Assembly: GCA_963724975.1 (NCBI GenBank)
Contig: CAVRXB010000011.1
Coordinates: forward strand, 558,001-622,000
Direction of reading: 5' to 3'
Source of the DNA: CAIWHR01 sp963724975
Lineage (GTDB): Bacteria > Pseudomonadota > Gammaproteobacteria > Burkholderiales > Casimicrobiaceae
DNA length: 64,000 bases
How positions within the stretch are numbered: position 1 is the stretch's first letter; each line of letters opens with the position of its first letter. Position numbers and translations under genes: made by a program. The notes under the pieces were generated by a model, which saw only the letters and a program-made list of their open reading frames with translations, had not been told where the DNA came from and did not search any database. Positions 20,032 to 29,739 of this stretch are shown piece by piece.

Positions 20032-20538
20032 ACGCCGAGGGTGGACGCCGGAGCTCACGGATGGGTCCGAGAGCGTCAATACGACAGTGCTGGGCAGAGC
20101 GCTCGGCACGCGTCGCCATGACTTGCTTTCGACCCTGCGCTGCCAAGCTCTGGAGGCAACGGTCTAGCGTGGGTTATCTACGACGGGATTCGAGGTCATA
20201 CGTTCGCCCGACGAGTTGGGTCGGCGACGTTGCTAATGATGACAGCCGGACCGCTGTACGCAGGGCACTCGTTGACCGAAGCCTTCGGAGTCTGCGTGTC
20301 CAAATCGAACTTCGAAGGCGCAACGACCTCCGGCGGGGCTAGCCGGTACTGTCTGAGCTTGGTCTATTTGAGACCATCTAACGGCATGGGTAGAGCCCTA
20401 TCTGGTTTGTCTCGCGCGAGCGCGGAATAGTGCACTCGCCCGCGTCGAGTACTCGGCGGTGTAAACCGTCCTCACTCTAGAATTAACCGCGAACGAAGTG
20501 TAGGCGCTTGACGTTTCGACAGCGCATGGTAGCGTTTG
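20032..20538. other. Intergenic region, nothing recognised
   Basis: About 500 bases between the Kdp operator and the 3' end of the next minus-strand gene. Short frames here have no ribosome binding site, conserved motif or coding-like codon use. I see no RNA gene, repeat or IS fragment. The base composition is less GC-rich than the flanking genes in places. Confidence 0.4.
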
Positions 20539-20979
20539 CTACATCGCATCTAGTGTCGATCCGGCCGTGTTCCAGTGGAAGCCGACATCTCTCCCTCGGC
20601 CGCGGTCGACCGTGACTTGCTGTGTCTTTCTGATCCCGTCGGATTCGGCAATCACGGTATACCTGCCCGCGGGCAACCTTATGTAGAGCATCGGCCCCGC
20701 ATCGCGCAGTGCGAAGACGGGATTGCCCCGTTCATCAACAATCGCCAAGGGAATATTCGCTGTAAATACGTTTTGCGGACCTTCGGCGAAGATAAGACGC
20801 AGTGGAAATTCGGCGGCTCTGGCGCGCATTGCATCGGCTTCGTCTTCGCCGATTCCACCATTGACGTAGATCGGATTATCCGTTTGGACGCTAATAACTG
20901 TCTGTGCGCCGACAGCAATCGGACTTGCGGCAAGGGCCGCGCCGACAAGCGTGATCAAGAGGGGCTTCGATGCACTCAC
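20539..20979 (-). CDS. Exported protein with a carboxypeptidase-regulatory-like beta-sandwich
   Basis: About 146 aa. An N-terminal signal peptide (LLITLVGAALAASPIAVGAQ) precedes a mature part that ends in a small beta-sandwich pattern (PLAIVDERGNPVFALRDAGPM, then LPAGRYTVIAESDG, then TQQVTV). This is the usual layout of carboxypeptidase-regulatory-like or transthyretin-like folds. GTG at 20979 is preferred because AAAGGAG (20986-20992) lies 6 bases upstream, while the GTG at 20985 directly abuts it. It stands alone, with about 180 bases to the divergent MBL gene. Function unknown. Confidence 0.65.
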   Translation of the reverse strand: MSASKPLLITLVGAALAASPIAVGAQTVISVQTDNPIYVNGGIGEDEADAMRARAAEFPLRLIFAEGPQNVFTANIPLAIVDERGNPVFALRDAGPMLYIRLPAGRYTVIAESDGIRKTQQVTVDRGRGRDVGFHWNTAGSTLDAM

Positions 20980-21158
20980 GAGCACTCCTTTCTTCGGTGA
21001 AAAGACCGGTCAAACAAGGCATGATCCGGTGTTCATTCGGCAGGACGGCGGCGCAAAGGTTCGGCCAATGCAGCGGAAGTCCTTGATCGTTGTCATACTC
21101 GTTCTCTCATCCCCATTGGACTTGAGGTTCCCGCCAAAGTAGGACTTAGGATGACACT

Positions 21159-22280
21159 ATGAAATCGCTGGGCAGAAAACCGGAGGGTGCGCGCCTCGAA
21201 CGCATCAAGGCTTCGCCGCTATGGGCCGGCGAGGGGTTTCGTAACCGTCACCCGATCATCGCTGGCCTGCGCGACCCCAATGCCCCCATGCCGACGATCG
21301 GCGAATTCGTCTGCGGCGGCGAGCGTCGGGTGCCGCCCGCGCCTTTGCCCTCACTCAATCCGCTCGAAGCCTGGAGTCGACCACCATCAAGCGGACTGCG
21401 CGCCACCTGGCTCGGACACTCGACGTTGCTGATCGAAATCGACGGCCTTCGCGTGCTCACCGATCCGGTGTGGGGACCCCGCGCATCGCCTTCGCGGCTC
21501 TTCGGCCCCAAGCGCTTCCAGCCGGTGCCGGTGCCGCTTCGCGCTGTGCAGCCCATCGACGTCGTCGTCATATCGCACGATCACTACGATCATCTCGACT
21601 ACCCGACCATCCGCGCACTTGCAAAGCGCGACGTTCCATTCGTGACGTCGCTCGGCGTCGGCGCGCACCTCGAAGCCTGGGGCGTGCAATCCGAGCGTAT
21701 CGTCGAGCTTGACTGGTGGGAAGCCTATACGCTGCCGAATACCGGCCTTAGCGTGACCGCAGCGCCCTCGCAGCACTTTTCGGGGCGTGCCATCAAAGAT
21801 CGGAACGCGACCTTGTGGTCCTCGCTCGTCATTCGCTCGGAGCGCCACGCGGTCTTCTTCAGCGGCGACACGGGGCTCACCACCGAATATCGGACGATCC
21901 GCGAACGGCTCGGGCCGTTCGATCTCGTCATGCTCGAGGTCGGCGCGTTCCATCCCGCCTGGGGCGACATTCACCTCGGGCCGGACAATGCGCTGAAGGC
22001 GCTGGCGCTGCTCGGCGGCGGCCCTTTTCTGCCCATCCATTGGGGGACGTTCAGCCTCGGAATGCACCCGTGGGATCAGCCTGCGGAATCGTTGCTTAAG
22101 CTCGCGCCGCAAGCGGGCGCGCATCTCGTGATGCCTCGGCTCGGCGAACCAGTCGAACCGGCGCACGCGGAAATTGCGAAACCGTGGTGGCGCGCCGTCG
22201 ATGCATCGCACGGCGACGAGCTGCGAGGCGATCCCTCTGCCATCAAGTTGCCGAAATCGGTGCCTTGGCCGCTGGACTGA
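21159..22280 (+). CDS. MBL-fold metallohydrolase, NAPE-PLD/UlaG-like
   Basis: A 373-aa cytoplasmic protein. The metallo-beta-lactamase motif HDHYDH (His140, His142, Asp144, His145) binds the two metals. Later ligands appear in SQHFSGR, FSGDTG and PIHWGTF. The start (THLGHST-like ATWLGHSTLLIEIDG) and these motifs match the branch of the family that includes NAPE-hydrolysing phospholipase D and bacterial outer-membrane-linked homologues. Substrate cannot be read from the sequence. The MFS gene starts 2 bases after its stop, suggesting co-transcription. Confidence 0.8.
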   Translation: MKSLGRKPEGARLERIKASPLWAGEGFRNRHPIIAGLRDPNAPMPTIGEFVCGGERRVPPAPLPSLNPLEAWSRPPSSGLRATWLGHSTLLIEIDGLRVLTDPVWGPRASPSRLFGPKRFQPVPVPLRAVQPIDVVVISHDHYDHLDYPTIRALAKRDVPFVTSLGVGAHLEAWGVQSERIVELDWWEAYTLPNTGLSVTAAPSQHFSGRAIKDRNATLWSSLVIRSERHAVFFSGDTGLTTEYRTIRERLGPFDLVMLEVGAFHPAWGDIHLGPDNALKALALLGGGPFLPIHWGTFSLGMHPWDQPAESLLKLAPQAGAHLVMPRLGEPVEPAHAEIAKPWWRAVDASHGDELRGDPSAIKLPKSVPWPLD

Positions 22281-22282
22281 AC

Positions 22283-23875
22283 ATGACATCCGTTGCTTCG
22301 TTCCCATGCGCGAAGGCGGTCGTCGCCGCGACGCCGCAGGTCACGGCCTGCGACAAGAAAGCAGAACCGGGGATTCTCGCGGCGACGATTCTCGCGTCCA
22401 GCATGGCGTTCATCGACGGCACCGTCGTCAATGTCGCGTTGCCGGCGGTGCAGCAGTCGCTGGACGCAACACTTGCCGACGGACAGTGGGTTATCGAAGC
22501 TTATGAGTTGATGCTCGCTGCGCTGCTGCTGGTCGGCGGCGTGGCGGGCGACCGTTTCGGTCGCCGTCGCGTGTTCGCGATCGGCGTCGTCGTATTCACC
22601 GCCGCGTCGATTGCCTGCGGTTTGTCGAACAGTGTCGTGATGTTGATTGTCGCCCGCGGTGTGCAGGGGATCGGCGGCGCAATGCTGATACCGGGCAGTC
22701 TCGCTCTTATCAGCGCGTCGTTCGACAAGGAGCGGCGCGGCCGCGCCATCGGCACCTGGTCGGGATTTACCGCAATCACGACGGCATTCGGCCCCGTGTT
22801 GGGCGGCTTTCTCATCGATTACGGCTCGTGGCGCTATGCGTTTTTTCTGAACGTTCCCCTTTCCGTTGCCGTGCTTGTTTTGACCTTCCGCTACGTTCCG
22901 GAAAGCCGCGGCGCGTCGCGGCGCGATAGCCTCGACTGGCCGGGTGCCGCATTGGCCACCCTCAGTTTGGGCGGCATTGTCTATGCGCTGATCGAAGCGC
23001 AAATCGCCGGCTGGGGCAATACCGCTGTGATGGTGTCGCTGCGCGATCGGACTGCTCGCGCTCCCTGCATTCATCTTCGTCGAATTGCGACAACCCGCGC
23101 CGATGCTACCGCTCCATCTATTTCGTTCGCGCGACTTCGCCGGTGCGAATCTGTTGACGCTTCTGCTCTACGCGGCGCTCGCAGGAAGCCTCTTTTTCCT
23201 GCCGCTTAATCTTATCCAGGTACAGGGTTACTCGACGGCCGCAGCGGGAGCGGCGTTGCTCCCCTTCGTGCTTCTGATGTTCGTGCTGTCGCGTTGGGCG
23301 GGCGGGCTGGTCGAACGCTACGGCGCGAAGTTGCCGCTGGTCGTCGGGCCCACGATTGCTGCGTGCGGGTTCGCGTTGTTCGCGCTGCCCGGGATCGGCG
23401 ACAGTTACTGGACTACTTTTTTTCCGGCGGCGCTCGTGCTGGGCCTCGGAATGACGTTGACTGTTGCGCCCGCTGACGACGACGGTCATGCAAAGCGTGG
23501 TCGCAAATGCGGTCGGCACCGCCTCGGGGATCAATAACGCAGTCTCGAGCGTCGCGGGGTTGTTGGCTATCGCGAGCTTCGGAATGGTGATGTCGAGCAC
23601 TTTCAATGCCGAGCTGCACGAACGGCTGCTGGCGGCGGAGCCTTCCGCCGACGATTGCGCAAGCAGTGGAGTCGCAACGCGCAAAGCTGGCGGCGATCGA
23701 GCCCGAGTCGAACACTCGGCCGGAGACGAGAGTTGCCGTACGACGCGCTGTCGCCGAGTCCTTCATTCCGGGATTTCGCCGCATCATGCTGATCGCGGCG
23801 CTCCTCGCGCTCGCCAGCGCCGCCAGTGCGTGGCTCATGATCGGCGACGCGAGACGCGCGGCCCATACAACCTGA
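22283..23875 (+). CDS. MFS drug exporter, DHA2 (EmrB/QacA) family, three frame breaks
   Basis: Joined across breaks near 23040, 23470 and 23645 this gives about 530 aa, the usual length of 14-TM DHA2 exporters. Motif D1 (SSMAFIDGTVVNVALPAVQ) in TM1, motif A (GDRFGRRRVFAIG) and motif C (GFTAITTAFGPVLGGFLID) are all visible, as is an Ala/Ile-rich last helix before the stop at 23875. It pumps hydrophobic compounds out using the proton gradient. The length is compatible with three single-base insertions. No efflux adaptor (EmrA type) lies next to it. Confidence 0.8.
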
Positions 23876-23970
23876 CTCCCACCCGTCGCGCAACAGCTGG
23901 CGACGCGTCTGCAGCTTGTTCGAATGCACGACAAGGTGAGCGAGCACGCGAGGTGTATGCTTCTCAGCAC

Positions 23971-25897
23971 ATGAGCATCGTCGACAGTGCGCACCCCATA
24001 AGTGCGGCGGATGCGGTCAAACCGGTCACAAGACAGGCGACGTGGGGTTTGACGCTGCTGGCGCTTGGCGTGGTCTACGGCGACATCGGTACCAGTCCTT
24101 TGTATGCCGCGCGGGAGACGTTCAATCCCGACCACGGCATTCCCTTCACGCAGGCGAACATCCTCGGCGGCATCTCGGCGATCTTCTGGGCGTTGATGGT
24201 CGTCGTATCGCTCAAGTACGTCACGCTCGTGCTTCGGGCCGACAACCGCGGCGAAGGCGGCATCATGGCGCTGCTGGCGCTCGCGGCGAGGTCGGTGGGC
24301 GCTCGTCCACGTATGGTGACCGTTCTGCGCACGATCGGCGTGTTCGGCGCCGCATTGTTCTACGGCGATGCCGTGTTGACGCCGGCGATCTCGGTGCTAT
24401 CTGCGGTCGAAGGACTCGAAGTCGGAACCCCGGCCTTCAAGCCTTATGTCATCCCGATCGCCGTTGGCGTCCTCGTTGCATTGTTTGCCATCCAGCGCCA
24501 CGGAACGGGAACCGTGGGCAAGCTGTTCGGGCCCATTTGCGCACTTTGGTTCGCCTCGCTTGCGGTCGACGGCATCTGGAACATCGCGAAAGCACCGGTC
24601 ATTCTGGAAGCGCTCAATCCCGTCTACGCGCTGCGCTTTGCGACTTCCCATGGCGTCGCATCCTTCCTCGTGCTGGGCTCGGTGCTGCTCGCAATCACCG
24701 GAGCCGAAGCGCTGTACGCCGACATGGGCCATTTCGGCAAGCGCGCCATACGCGTCGCGTGGTTCGGCCTGGTCGGCGCCGGCACTCGTCTTGAACTACT
24801 TCGGTCAGGGCGCGCTGCTGATTTCGCAGCCGTCGGCGCTACAGAATCCATTTTTTCTCGCCTACCCGGAATGGGCGCTCTATCCCATGGTCGGGCTCGC
24901 GACGGCGGCGACGGTGATTGCATCGCAGGCGACGATCTCGGGCGCCTATTCGATGACGCAGCAGGCGATCCAGCTCGGCTATCTTCCGCGTCTCGCGATT
25001 CAACACACTTCCGCCAGCACGATGGGGCAGATCTACATTCCTGCGGTGAACTGGATATTGCTCGCTGTGGTGATCATCGCCGTCATCGGATTTGGCTCTT
25101 CGTCGCGGCTTGCGAGCGCGTACGGCGTCGCGGTGATGGGCACGATGCTGATCACGACTCTTCTGACCTTCTTCGTGATCCGCTACGACTGTCGCTACCC
25201 GCTGCTGTTTTGCGTGCGCGATCACGAGCTTCTTTGCTGCCGTCGACGCTACCTTTCTTGCGGCGGCGTTGCACAAGCTGTTCGAGGGCGGCTGGATGCC
25301 GCTTGCGTTGGCGACGGTCATGTTCTCGATCATGGTCACATGGCGACGCGGACGGGAATTGCTGGTGGAGCAACTGCGCGAGTCTTCGGTTCCGCTCGTG
25401 GCATTTCTCGAGTCGCTGTACGAGACACCGCCCGTCGTTGTACCGGGCACCGCCGTCTTTTGCACGTCGACACCCGATGTGACGCCGCACGCGTTGCTGC
25501 ACAGTCTCAAGCACTACAAGGTGCTGCACGAATGCAACATATTCCTCAATGTCGAGTTTCACGACCGTGCCGTGGCTGAAGAAGACATCCCGGGTCGCCT
25601 GCGAAAATCTTGGCAACGGATGCTGGCGCGTTGTCGTGCACTGCGGCTTCATGGACCTTCCCGACGTCGTCCGAGGCGCTCGAGCTTTGCAGCGCCCATG
25701 GAATCGAGGTCGATCCGATGCAGGTGTCCTATTTTCTGTCGCGCGAGAAGATCGTCCCGGGCATGCGCGGCCAGGGCATGGCGCGGTGGCGGGATCGCCT
25801 GTTCGCAGCCATGGCGCGAAACGCGGGCAGCACCAGCGATTTCTTCAACATCCCGACCAACCGCGTGGTCGAGCTCGGAACGCGGATCGAGATCTGA
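23971..25897 (+). CDS. kup: Kup-type low-affinity K+ uptake permease (several frame breaks)
   Basis: Starts MSIVDSAHPIS and enters the diagnostic Kup segment LALGVVYGDIGTSPLYAARE. Further motifs are RADNRGEGGIMALLALA, GDAVLTPAISVLSAVEGLEV, TGAEALYADMGHFGKRAIR and, at the C-terminus, VSYFLSREKIVP. Breaks lie near 24780, 25215, 25590 and 25680. The surplus length fits four single insertions (1927 = 3x641 + 4), giving about 640 aa. It is a K+/H+ symporter of the inner membrane, so the window carries both an inducible (Kdp) and a constitutive-type K+ system. The sequence between the MFS stop and the ATG is short and shows no strong promoter. Confidence 0.85.
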
Positions 25898-26099
25898 GGT
25901 TCACGAGCGCGACATCGGAGGGCGGCGCGCGCCGGTAAGTCTTTGGCGGATCGAACCGCACTTGAGCCCTGAATGTCGTTGCGTTAATATAGGCGCGCAT
26001 CTTCCGGGGATGCAGGCAGACTCCCCGGTTTCCAAGACGCTCACTGCGTCCAAGCTCTGCTCTGACCATGGGAATTCGTCTATGGAAGGAGTACTTGGG

Positions 26100-26189
26100 A
26101 TGGACGCACCGGCGAGAATCCCCGCGATTGGATCGACGTCACAGCGTGACGTCGCGCGTTACGTGACGAGCCGGCGAGTGCCGCGATGA
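26100..26189 (+). CDS. Candidate 29-aa leader ORF coupled to the ornithine-cyclodeaminase-family gene
   Basis: The ATG at 26100 is 8 bases after AAGGAG, an almost ideal spacing. The frame ends with TGA overlapping the ATG of the next gene (ATGA, 26186-26189). The 29-residue product begins MDAPARIPAIGSTSQRDVAR and is basic at the end. It also contains a 9-bp palindrome. I do not recognise it. A coupled leader peptide is possible; a chance frame is not excluded. Confidence 0.35.
   Translation: MDAPARIPAIGSTSQRDVARYVTSRRVPR
26134..26154. promoter_or_regulatory. Perfect palindrome upstream of the ornithine-cyclodeaminase-family gene
   Basis: CGACGTCAC (26134-26142) and GTGACGTCG (26146-26154) are perfect inverted repeats around a 3-base centre. 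The site is 31 bases before the start of the downstream gene and could be a dimeric regulator's operator or an mRNA hairpin inside the leader ORF. Confidence 0.45.
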
Positions 26190-27193
26190 TAGCGTCGCCG
26201 CAGCCCGCCTTGCTTTTGACACGCCGCGAAATCGCCGCACTGATGACTCCCCAGGACTACCTTGCTGCGGTCGAAGCGGGGTTTCGTTGCTACGCGAACG
26301 GAAATGCCGGCGTTTCGATACCGATGCACATCGCGGTCCCCAACGGAGTCTTCCATGCCAAGGGCGCGCACGCGGTGCTCGATCGCGCTTACGTGGCCGT
26401 CAAGTTGAATGGAAATTTCCCCGCCAACCCGCAGCGCAGCAGCTTGCCGACGATTCAGGGCGTCGTTGTGCTGTGCGATGCGACGGATGGATCGGTGCTT
26501 GAGCGTGATGGATGCCATCGAAATTACGCTGCGACGAACGGCTGCCGCGAGCGCGCTTGCGGCGCGATACCTCGCGCGCAGAGACGCCGACTGCGTGGCG
26601 ATCTGTGGCTGCGGCGTGCAGGGACGCGCGCAGCTCGCCGCCTTGGTCGAAGTCCTGCCTCTCAAGCAAGCTCTGGTGTGGGATGTTGACGTGGAGAAGG
26701 CGCGCGAATTCGCCCGGAGCATGCGCGCAGCGCTCGATATCGATGTTACCGCGGTCCCGGAATCCGGACGACGCAACTCGACAGAGCGATGTCATCGTGA
26801 CAGCGACGACCGCGCGCGTCCCGTTTCTCACGATCGACATGGTGACGCCCGGCGCCTTCGTCGCTGCGGTGGGCGCCGATAGCCCAGAAAAAAGCGAGCT
26901 CGCACCTCGAGTTGATGGCTGCAGCGACCATCGTCGTCGATGTCCTGGCGCAGTGTGCGACCATGGGCGATCTGCACCATGCGATCGAGGCGGGGCAGGT
27001 CGCGCTGACCGATGTCCATGCGGAGGTCGCCGATCTTGTTGTCGAACGCAGGCCGGGGCGTAGCCGTCCAGATGAAATCACGGTGTTCGATTCCACCGGC
27101 ACCGCGCTGCAGGACGTTGCCAGCGCCGCCTCGATTTATGAGCGCGCGATCGCGGGTAAAGTAGGTTCATCGATCAACTTCGGCGTTCTCTAG
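26186..27193 (+). CDS. Ornithine cyclodeaminase / mu-crystallin family enzyme (three frame breaks)
   Basis: About 334 aa when joined across breaks near 26505, 26775 and 26915 (typical family length 310-340). The N-terminal part has AVKLNGNFPANPQRSSLPTIQG, containing the substrate-region Lys. The Rossmann part has ICGCGVQGRAQLAAL (GxGxxG) then VTATTARVPFLT. The C-terminal part ends VASAASIYERA. The family uses NAD(P) and includes ornithine cyclodeaminase, alanine dehydrogenases and ketimine reductases; the exact substrate is unclear. The surplus bases fit three insertions. It stands 21 bases before the aminopeptidase gene. Confidence 0.75.
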
Positions 27194-27214
27194 ACGCCAC
27201 ACAGCGGGGTTTCC

Positions 27215-28582
27215 ATGCACGAATTCCTGACCTCAGACCGTAGTGGTGCCATTCCGATCATCCCCGTCCGCGCGGCGAACCTTGCGGCCTGGCTCGATGC
27301 GCAGCCGCAATCGCGCGAGTGGCTCTCGCGGACCGGATTCAAGGCAAAGCCCGGCACGTTTGCCTTCCTGCCCGGCCGAGACGGCAAGCCCGAGTCGATC
27401 GTTGCCGCGCCCGCCGAAGCTCCTCCGGTTTTTGCGTTCGCCGGTCTGCCGACGGCGCTGCCCGAGGGCAATTATGTTCTCAAATTGGGACAAGAAGCGT
27501 CGCCCGATGACGCCGCACTTGGCTGGGCCCTCGGTTCCTATGTGTTCAACGCGTACAGAGAAGCAAAGCGCGCGCCGGCGACGCTAGTGTGGCCTGCCAA
27601 TGCCGACCGGGCCGAAGTCGAACGCATTTCAAGTAGCGTATTTCTCGCGCGCGACATGATCAACACGCCCGCCGAGGACATGGGCCCCGAGCATCTCGCG
27701 GCGGCGGCCAAGACGGTGGCCGATGCGCATGGTGCGACGCTGCGCGTCATTGTCGGCGACGAATTGCTGCAGCAAAACTATCCGACGATCCACATCGTGG
27801 GGCGCGCGAGCCACCGCGCGCCCCGCTTGATCGATTTGCGCTGGGGGAAGGAGTCGGCGCCGAAGGTCACGCTGGTCGGCAAAGGCGTGTGCTTCGATAC
27901 GGGCGGCCTCGACCTCAAGACCCATGACGGGATGCTGCAAATGAAAAAGGACATGGGTGGAGCAGCGGTGATGCTCGGACTCGCCCAGGCGCTGATGGCG
28001 GCGGGAACGCCCATTCGTCTACGGCTGCTCATTCCCGCGGTAGAGAATTCGGTGAACGGCAATGCCGTCCGGCCGCTCGATATCGTGCGCACGCGCAGCG
28101 GCAAGACCGTCGAGATCGGCAACACCGACGCCGAAGGGCGTCTTATTCTGTGCGACGCGCTGGCGGAAGCGGACTCAGAGCATCCCGATCTTTTGGTCGA
28201 CTGCGCCACGCTGACCGGGGCCGCGCGCGTTGCGCTCGGGCCCGAGCTGCAGGCGATGTACTGCGACGACGATGCGGTCGCGAACGGGCTCCTCAAAGCC
28301 GGCGTTGAGACCGGCGACCCGCTCTGGCGCATGCCGCTGTGGCGGCCCTATCGCAAGGAATTGGAAGGCAAATGCGCCGATCTCAACAACGTCGCGAAGG
28401 GCACGTTTGCGGGTTCGATCATCGGCGCCTTGTATCTCGCGGAGTTCGTGTCGTCGACGACGCGATGGGCGCATCTCGACATCATGGGAGCGAATACGGC
28501 GTCAAGACCGGGTCGCCCGGAAGGCGGAGAGGCGACCGGCATGCGCGCGCTCTACGCATACCTTAGAAAAAGGTATGCGTAA
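27215..28582 (+). CDS. Leucyl aminopeptidase family (M17) metallopeptidase
   Basis: A 455-aa cytosolic exopeptidase. The C-terminal catalytic domain shows VGKGVCFDTGGLDLK (about residues 221-235), MKKDMGGAAVM and the family signature NTDAEGRL (303-310), carrying the two-metal ligands. The N-terminal domain is short and divergent. It is smaller than PepA (about 500 aa) and resembles the PepB-like 'M17 family' branch. It removes N-terminal residues from peptides. It lies 21 bases after the ornithine-cyclodeaminase-family gene and is convergent with the exported protein at 28597. Confidence 0.9.
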   Translation: MHEFLTSDRSGAIPIIPVRAANLAAWLDAQPQSREWLSRTGFKAKPGTFAFLPGRDGKPESIVAAPAEAPPVFAFAGLPTALPEGNYVLKLGQEASPDDAALGWALGSYVFNAYREAKRAPATLVWPANADRAEVERISSSVFLARDMINTPAEDMGPEHLAAAAKTVADAHGATLRVIVGDELLQQNYPTIHIVGRASHRAPRLIDLRWGKESAPKVTLVGKGVCFDTGGLDLKTHDGMLQMKKDMGGAAVMLGLAQALMAAGTPIRLRLLIPAVENSVNGNAVRPLDIVRTRSGKTVEIGNTDAEGRLILCDALAEADSEHPDLLVDCATLTGAARVALGPELQAMYCDDDAVANGLLKAGVETGDPLWRMPLWRPYRKELEGKCADLNNVAKGTFAGSIIGALYLAEFVSSTTRWAHLDIMGANTASRPGRPEGGEATGMRALYAYLRKRYA

Positions 28583-28596
28583 AGCGATGACACGGG

Positions 28597-29034
28597 CTAC
28601 TTGAGCTGGAATTTCACGCCCTGCGCCGCGAGCGTCAACCTGGCGCCTTGCTGCGTACCGTGTAGCCGGATGACGACACCCTTCTCGTTCTTCATGATCG
28701 TATCGGTGGGGCCCCCGGCAATGGCGATTCCCGCTTCGCCCGCGGCGTAATTGCCGCTGAAATCGGCCACGTTGTTCAGATTGAATACTTCTCCGACCGA
28801 AGTAATATTCGAAATGCCGAGGTCTACGACACTGAGCCCATCGACCGAAAACGGGTAGGTTTTACCCTGGTAGCTCAGCGTGCCGTCACCCCAGGATACG
28901 CCCACACCGATTGCCACTGTCTTGCTCTCAACCCTCACCGTTCCCGAAGGGGGCGGCTCGGCCGCCACGGCCACCGCCAGAACGCCCGCACACCCCAACG
29001 CAACCAGCCACGCCAACCACCATTTTTTCGTCAT
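28597..29034 (-). CDS. Exported conserved protein, EipA/DUF1134-like pattern
   Basis: 145 aa. A signal peptide (WWLAWLVALGCAGVLAVAVAAE) is followed by a beta-rich domain with VGVSWGDGTLSYQGKTYPF, VADFSGNYAAGEAGIAIAGG and VVIRLHGTQQGARLTLAAQG. The 'GVGxxxGDGTLxYxGK' segment and the 'GNY...G' segment remind me of DUF1134/EipA-type envelope proteins, but I am not certain it belongs there. The ATG at 29034 has GGAG 8 bases upstream, so the longer frame from 29094 is not needed. It is divergent from the mutase operon. Function unknown. Confidence 0.6.
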   Translation of the reverse strand: MTKKWWLAWLVALGCAGVLAVAVAAEPPPSGTVRVESKTVAIGVGVSWGDGTLSYQGKTYPFSVDGLSVVDLGISNITSVGEVFNLNNVADFSGNYAAGEAGIAIAGGPTDTIMKNEKGVVIRLHGTQQGARLTLAAQGVKFQLK

Positions 29035-29232
29035 TTGCACTTCTCCATAGAGGCTGAATCGACCCTGACGTTGGCCATCTTGCCCACGCGCCACGAAAAA
29101 CGCCGTCAGACCAACAGCGTTGTCGGCGTAGGACAGGCTCTCCTACCGCCGAGTTCCTCAGTCCGTTGGTCCGCAAGCGGAGAGGGATGCAGGCTGCCGG
29201 AGTCTCGCACCCATCGAGAGCGAGGCCATCGC

Positions 29233-29238
29233 TTACAA
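29233..29238 (+). promoter_or_regulatory. Possible -10 element (TACAAT) of the mutase operon
   Basis: TACAAT lies about 80 bases before the first gene of the mutase operon, in the 283-base divergent region otherwise without a gene. No good -35 box was found at 16-18 bases, so the assignment is weak. Confidence 0.25.
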
Positions 29239-29317
29239 TGTGATTGACATCCAGGAACGTGCGCGCCGGGTTTGGGCGGCCCCGGATCGAAGGCCACTTG
29301 GCTGCGACAAGGAATCG

Positions 29318-29731
29318 ATGGAATCCGCATCCCGCATCCGGGTCATCATCGCCAAAGTGGGACTCGACGGTCATGACCGCGGCGTCAAGATCGTCGCGCG
29401 GACGCTTCGCGACGCCGGGATGGATGTGATTTATACCGGACTGCACCGCACTCCCGAAGAAGTCGTGGAGGCCGCCGTACAGGAAGACGTCGACGTGATC
29501 GGAGTTTCGATCCTGTCCGGCGCGCATATGACGGTATTCCCGCGCATCCTCGATGCGCTGAAGGCGAGACAGGCCGACGACATCCTCGTGGTCGGCGGCG
29601 GCGTGATCCCGGACGACGATTGCGCGAAGCTTCGGGCAATGGGTGTCAAGGAAATCATGTTGCAGGACACGTCGCCGGAAGCCGTTGTCGCGATGATGCG
29701 GCGTGTCGTCGCCGAGCGGGGCCCGCGGTAG
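29318..29731 (+). CDS. hcmB: 2-hydroxyisobutyryl-CoA mutase small subunit (B12-binding), HcmB-like
   Basis: A 137-aa stand-alone cobalamin-binding domain. DGHDRG (residues 17-22) is the DxHxxG motif whose His binds cobalt. SILSGAH and VVGGGVIP are the other B12-fold motifs. Residue 117 is Asp in the segment LQDTSPE, where methylmalonyl-CoA mutases usually have a Gly/Pro-rich FGPGT-type loop. Asp117 of HcmB is the established residue that holds the substrate hydroxyl in the 2-hydroxyisobutyryl-CoA mutase of Aquincola tertiaricarbonis. The start MESASRIRV gives the family length (about 136 aa); a longer in-frame start is unlikely. The ligase gene follows after 8 bases. Confidence 0.82.
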   Translation: MESASRIRVIIAKVGLDGHDRGVKIVARTLRDAGMDVIYTGLHRTPEEVVEAAVQEDVDVIGVSILSGAHMTVFPRILDALKARQADDILVVGGGVIPDDDCAKLRAMGVKEIMLQDTSPEAVVAMMRRVVAERGPR

Positions 29732-29739
29732 GAACGTTT

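Noticed and set aside
20022..20342. 106-codon plus-strand frame in the intergenic region
   Set aside because: Starts inside the putative KdpE site, Arg/Ser-rich, no Shine-Dalgarno, no recognisable motif.
21159..27193. Cluster of broken genes as a decaying genomic island
   Set aside because: Breaks are all single-base insertions with complete motifs, composition does not differ, and there are no mobile-element genes; sequencing error explains it better.
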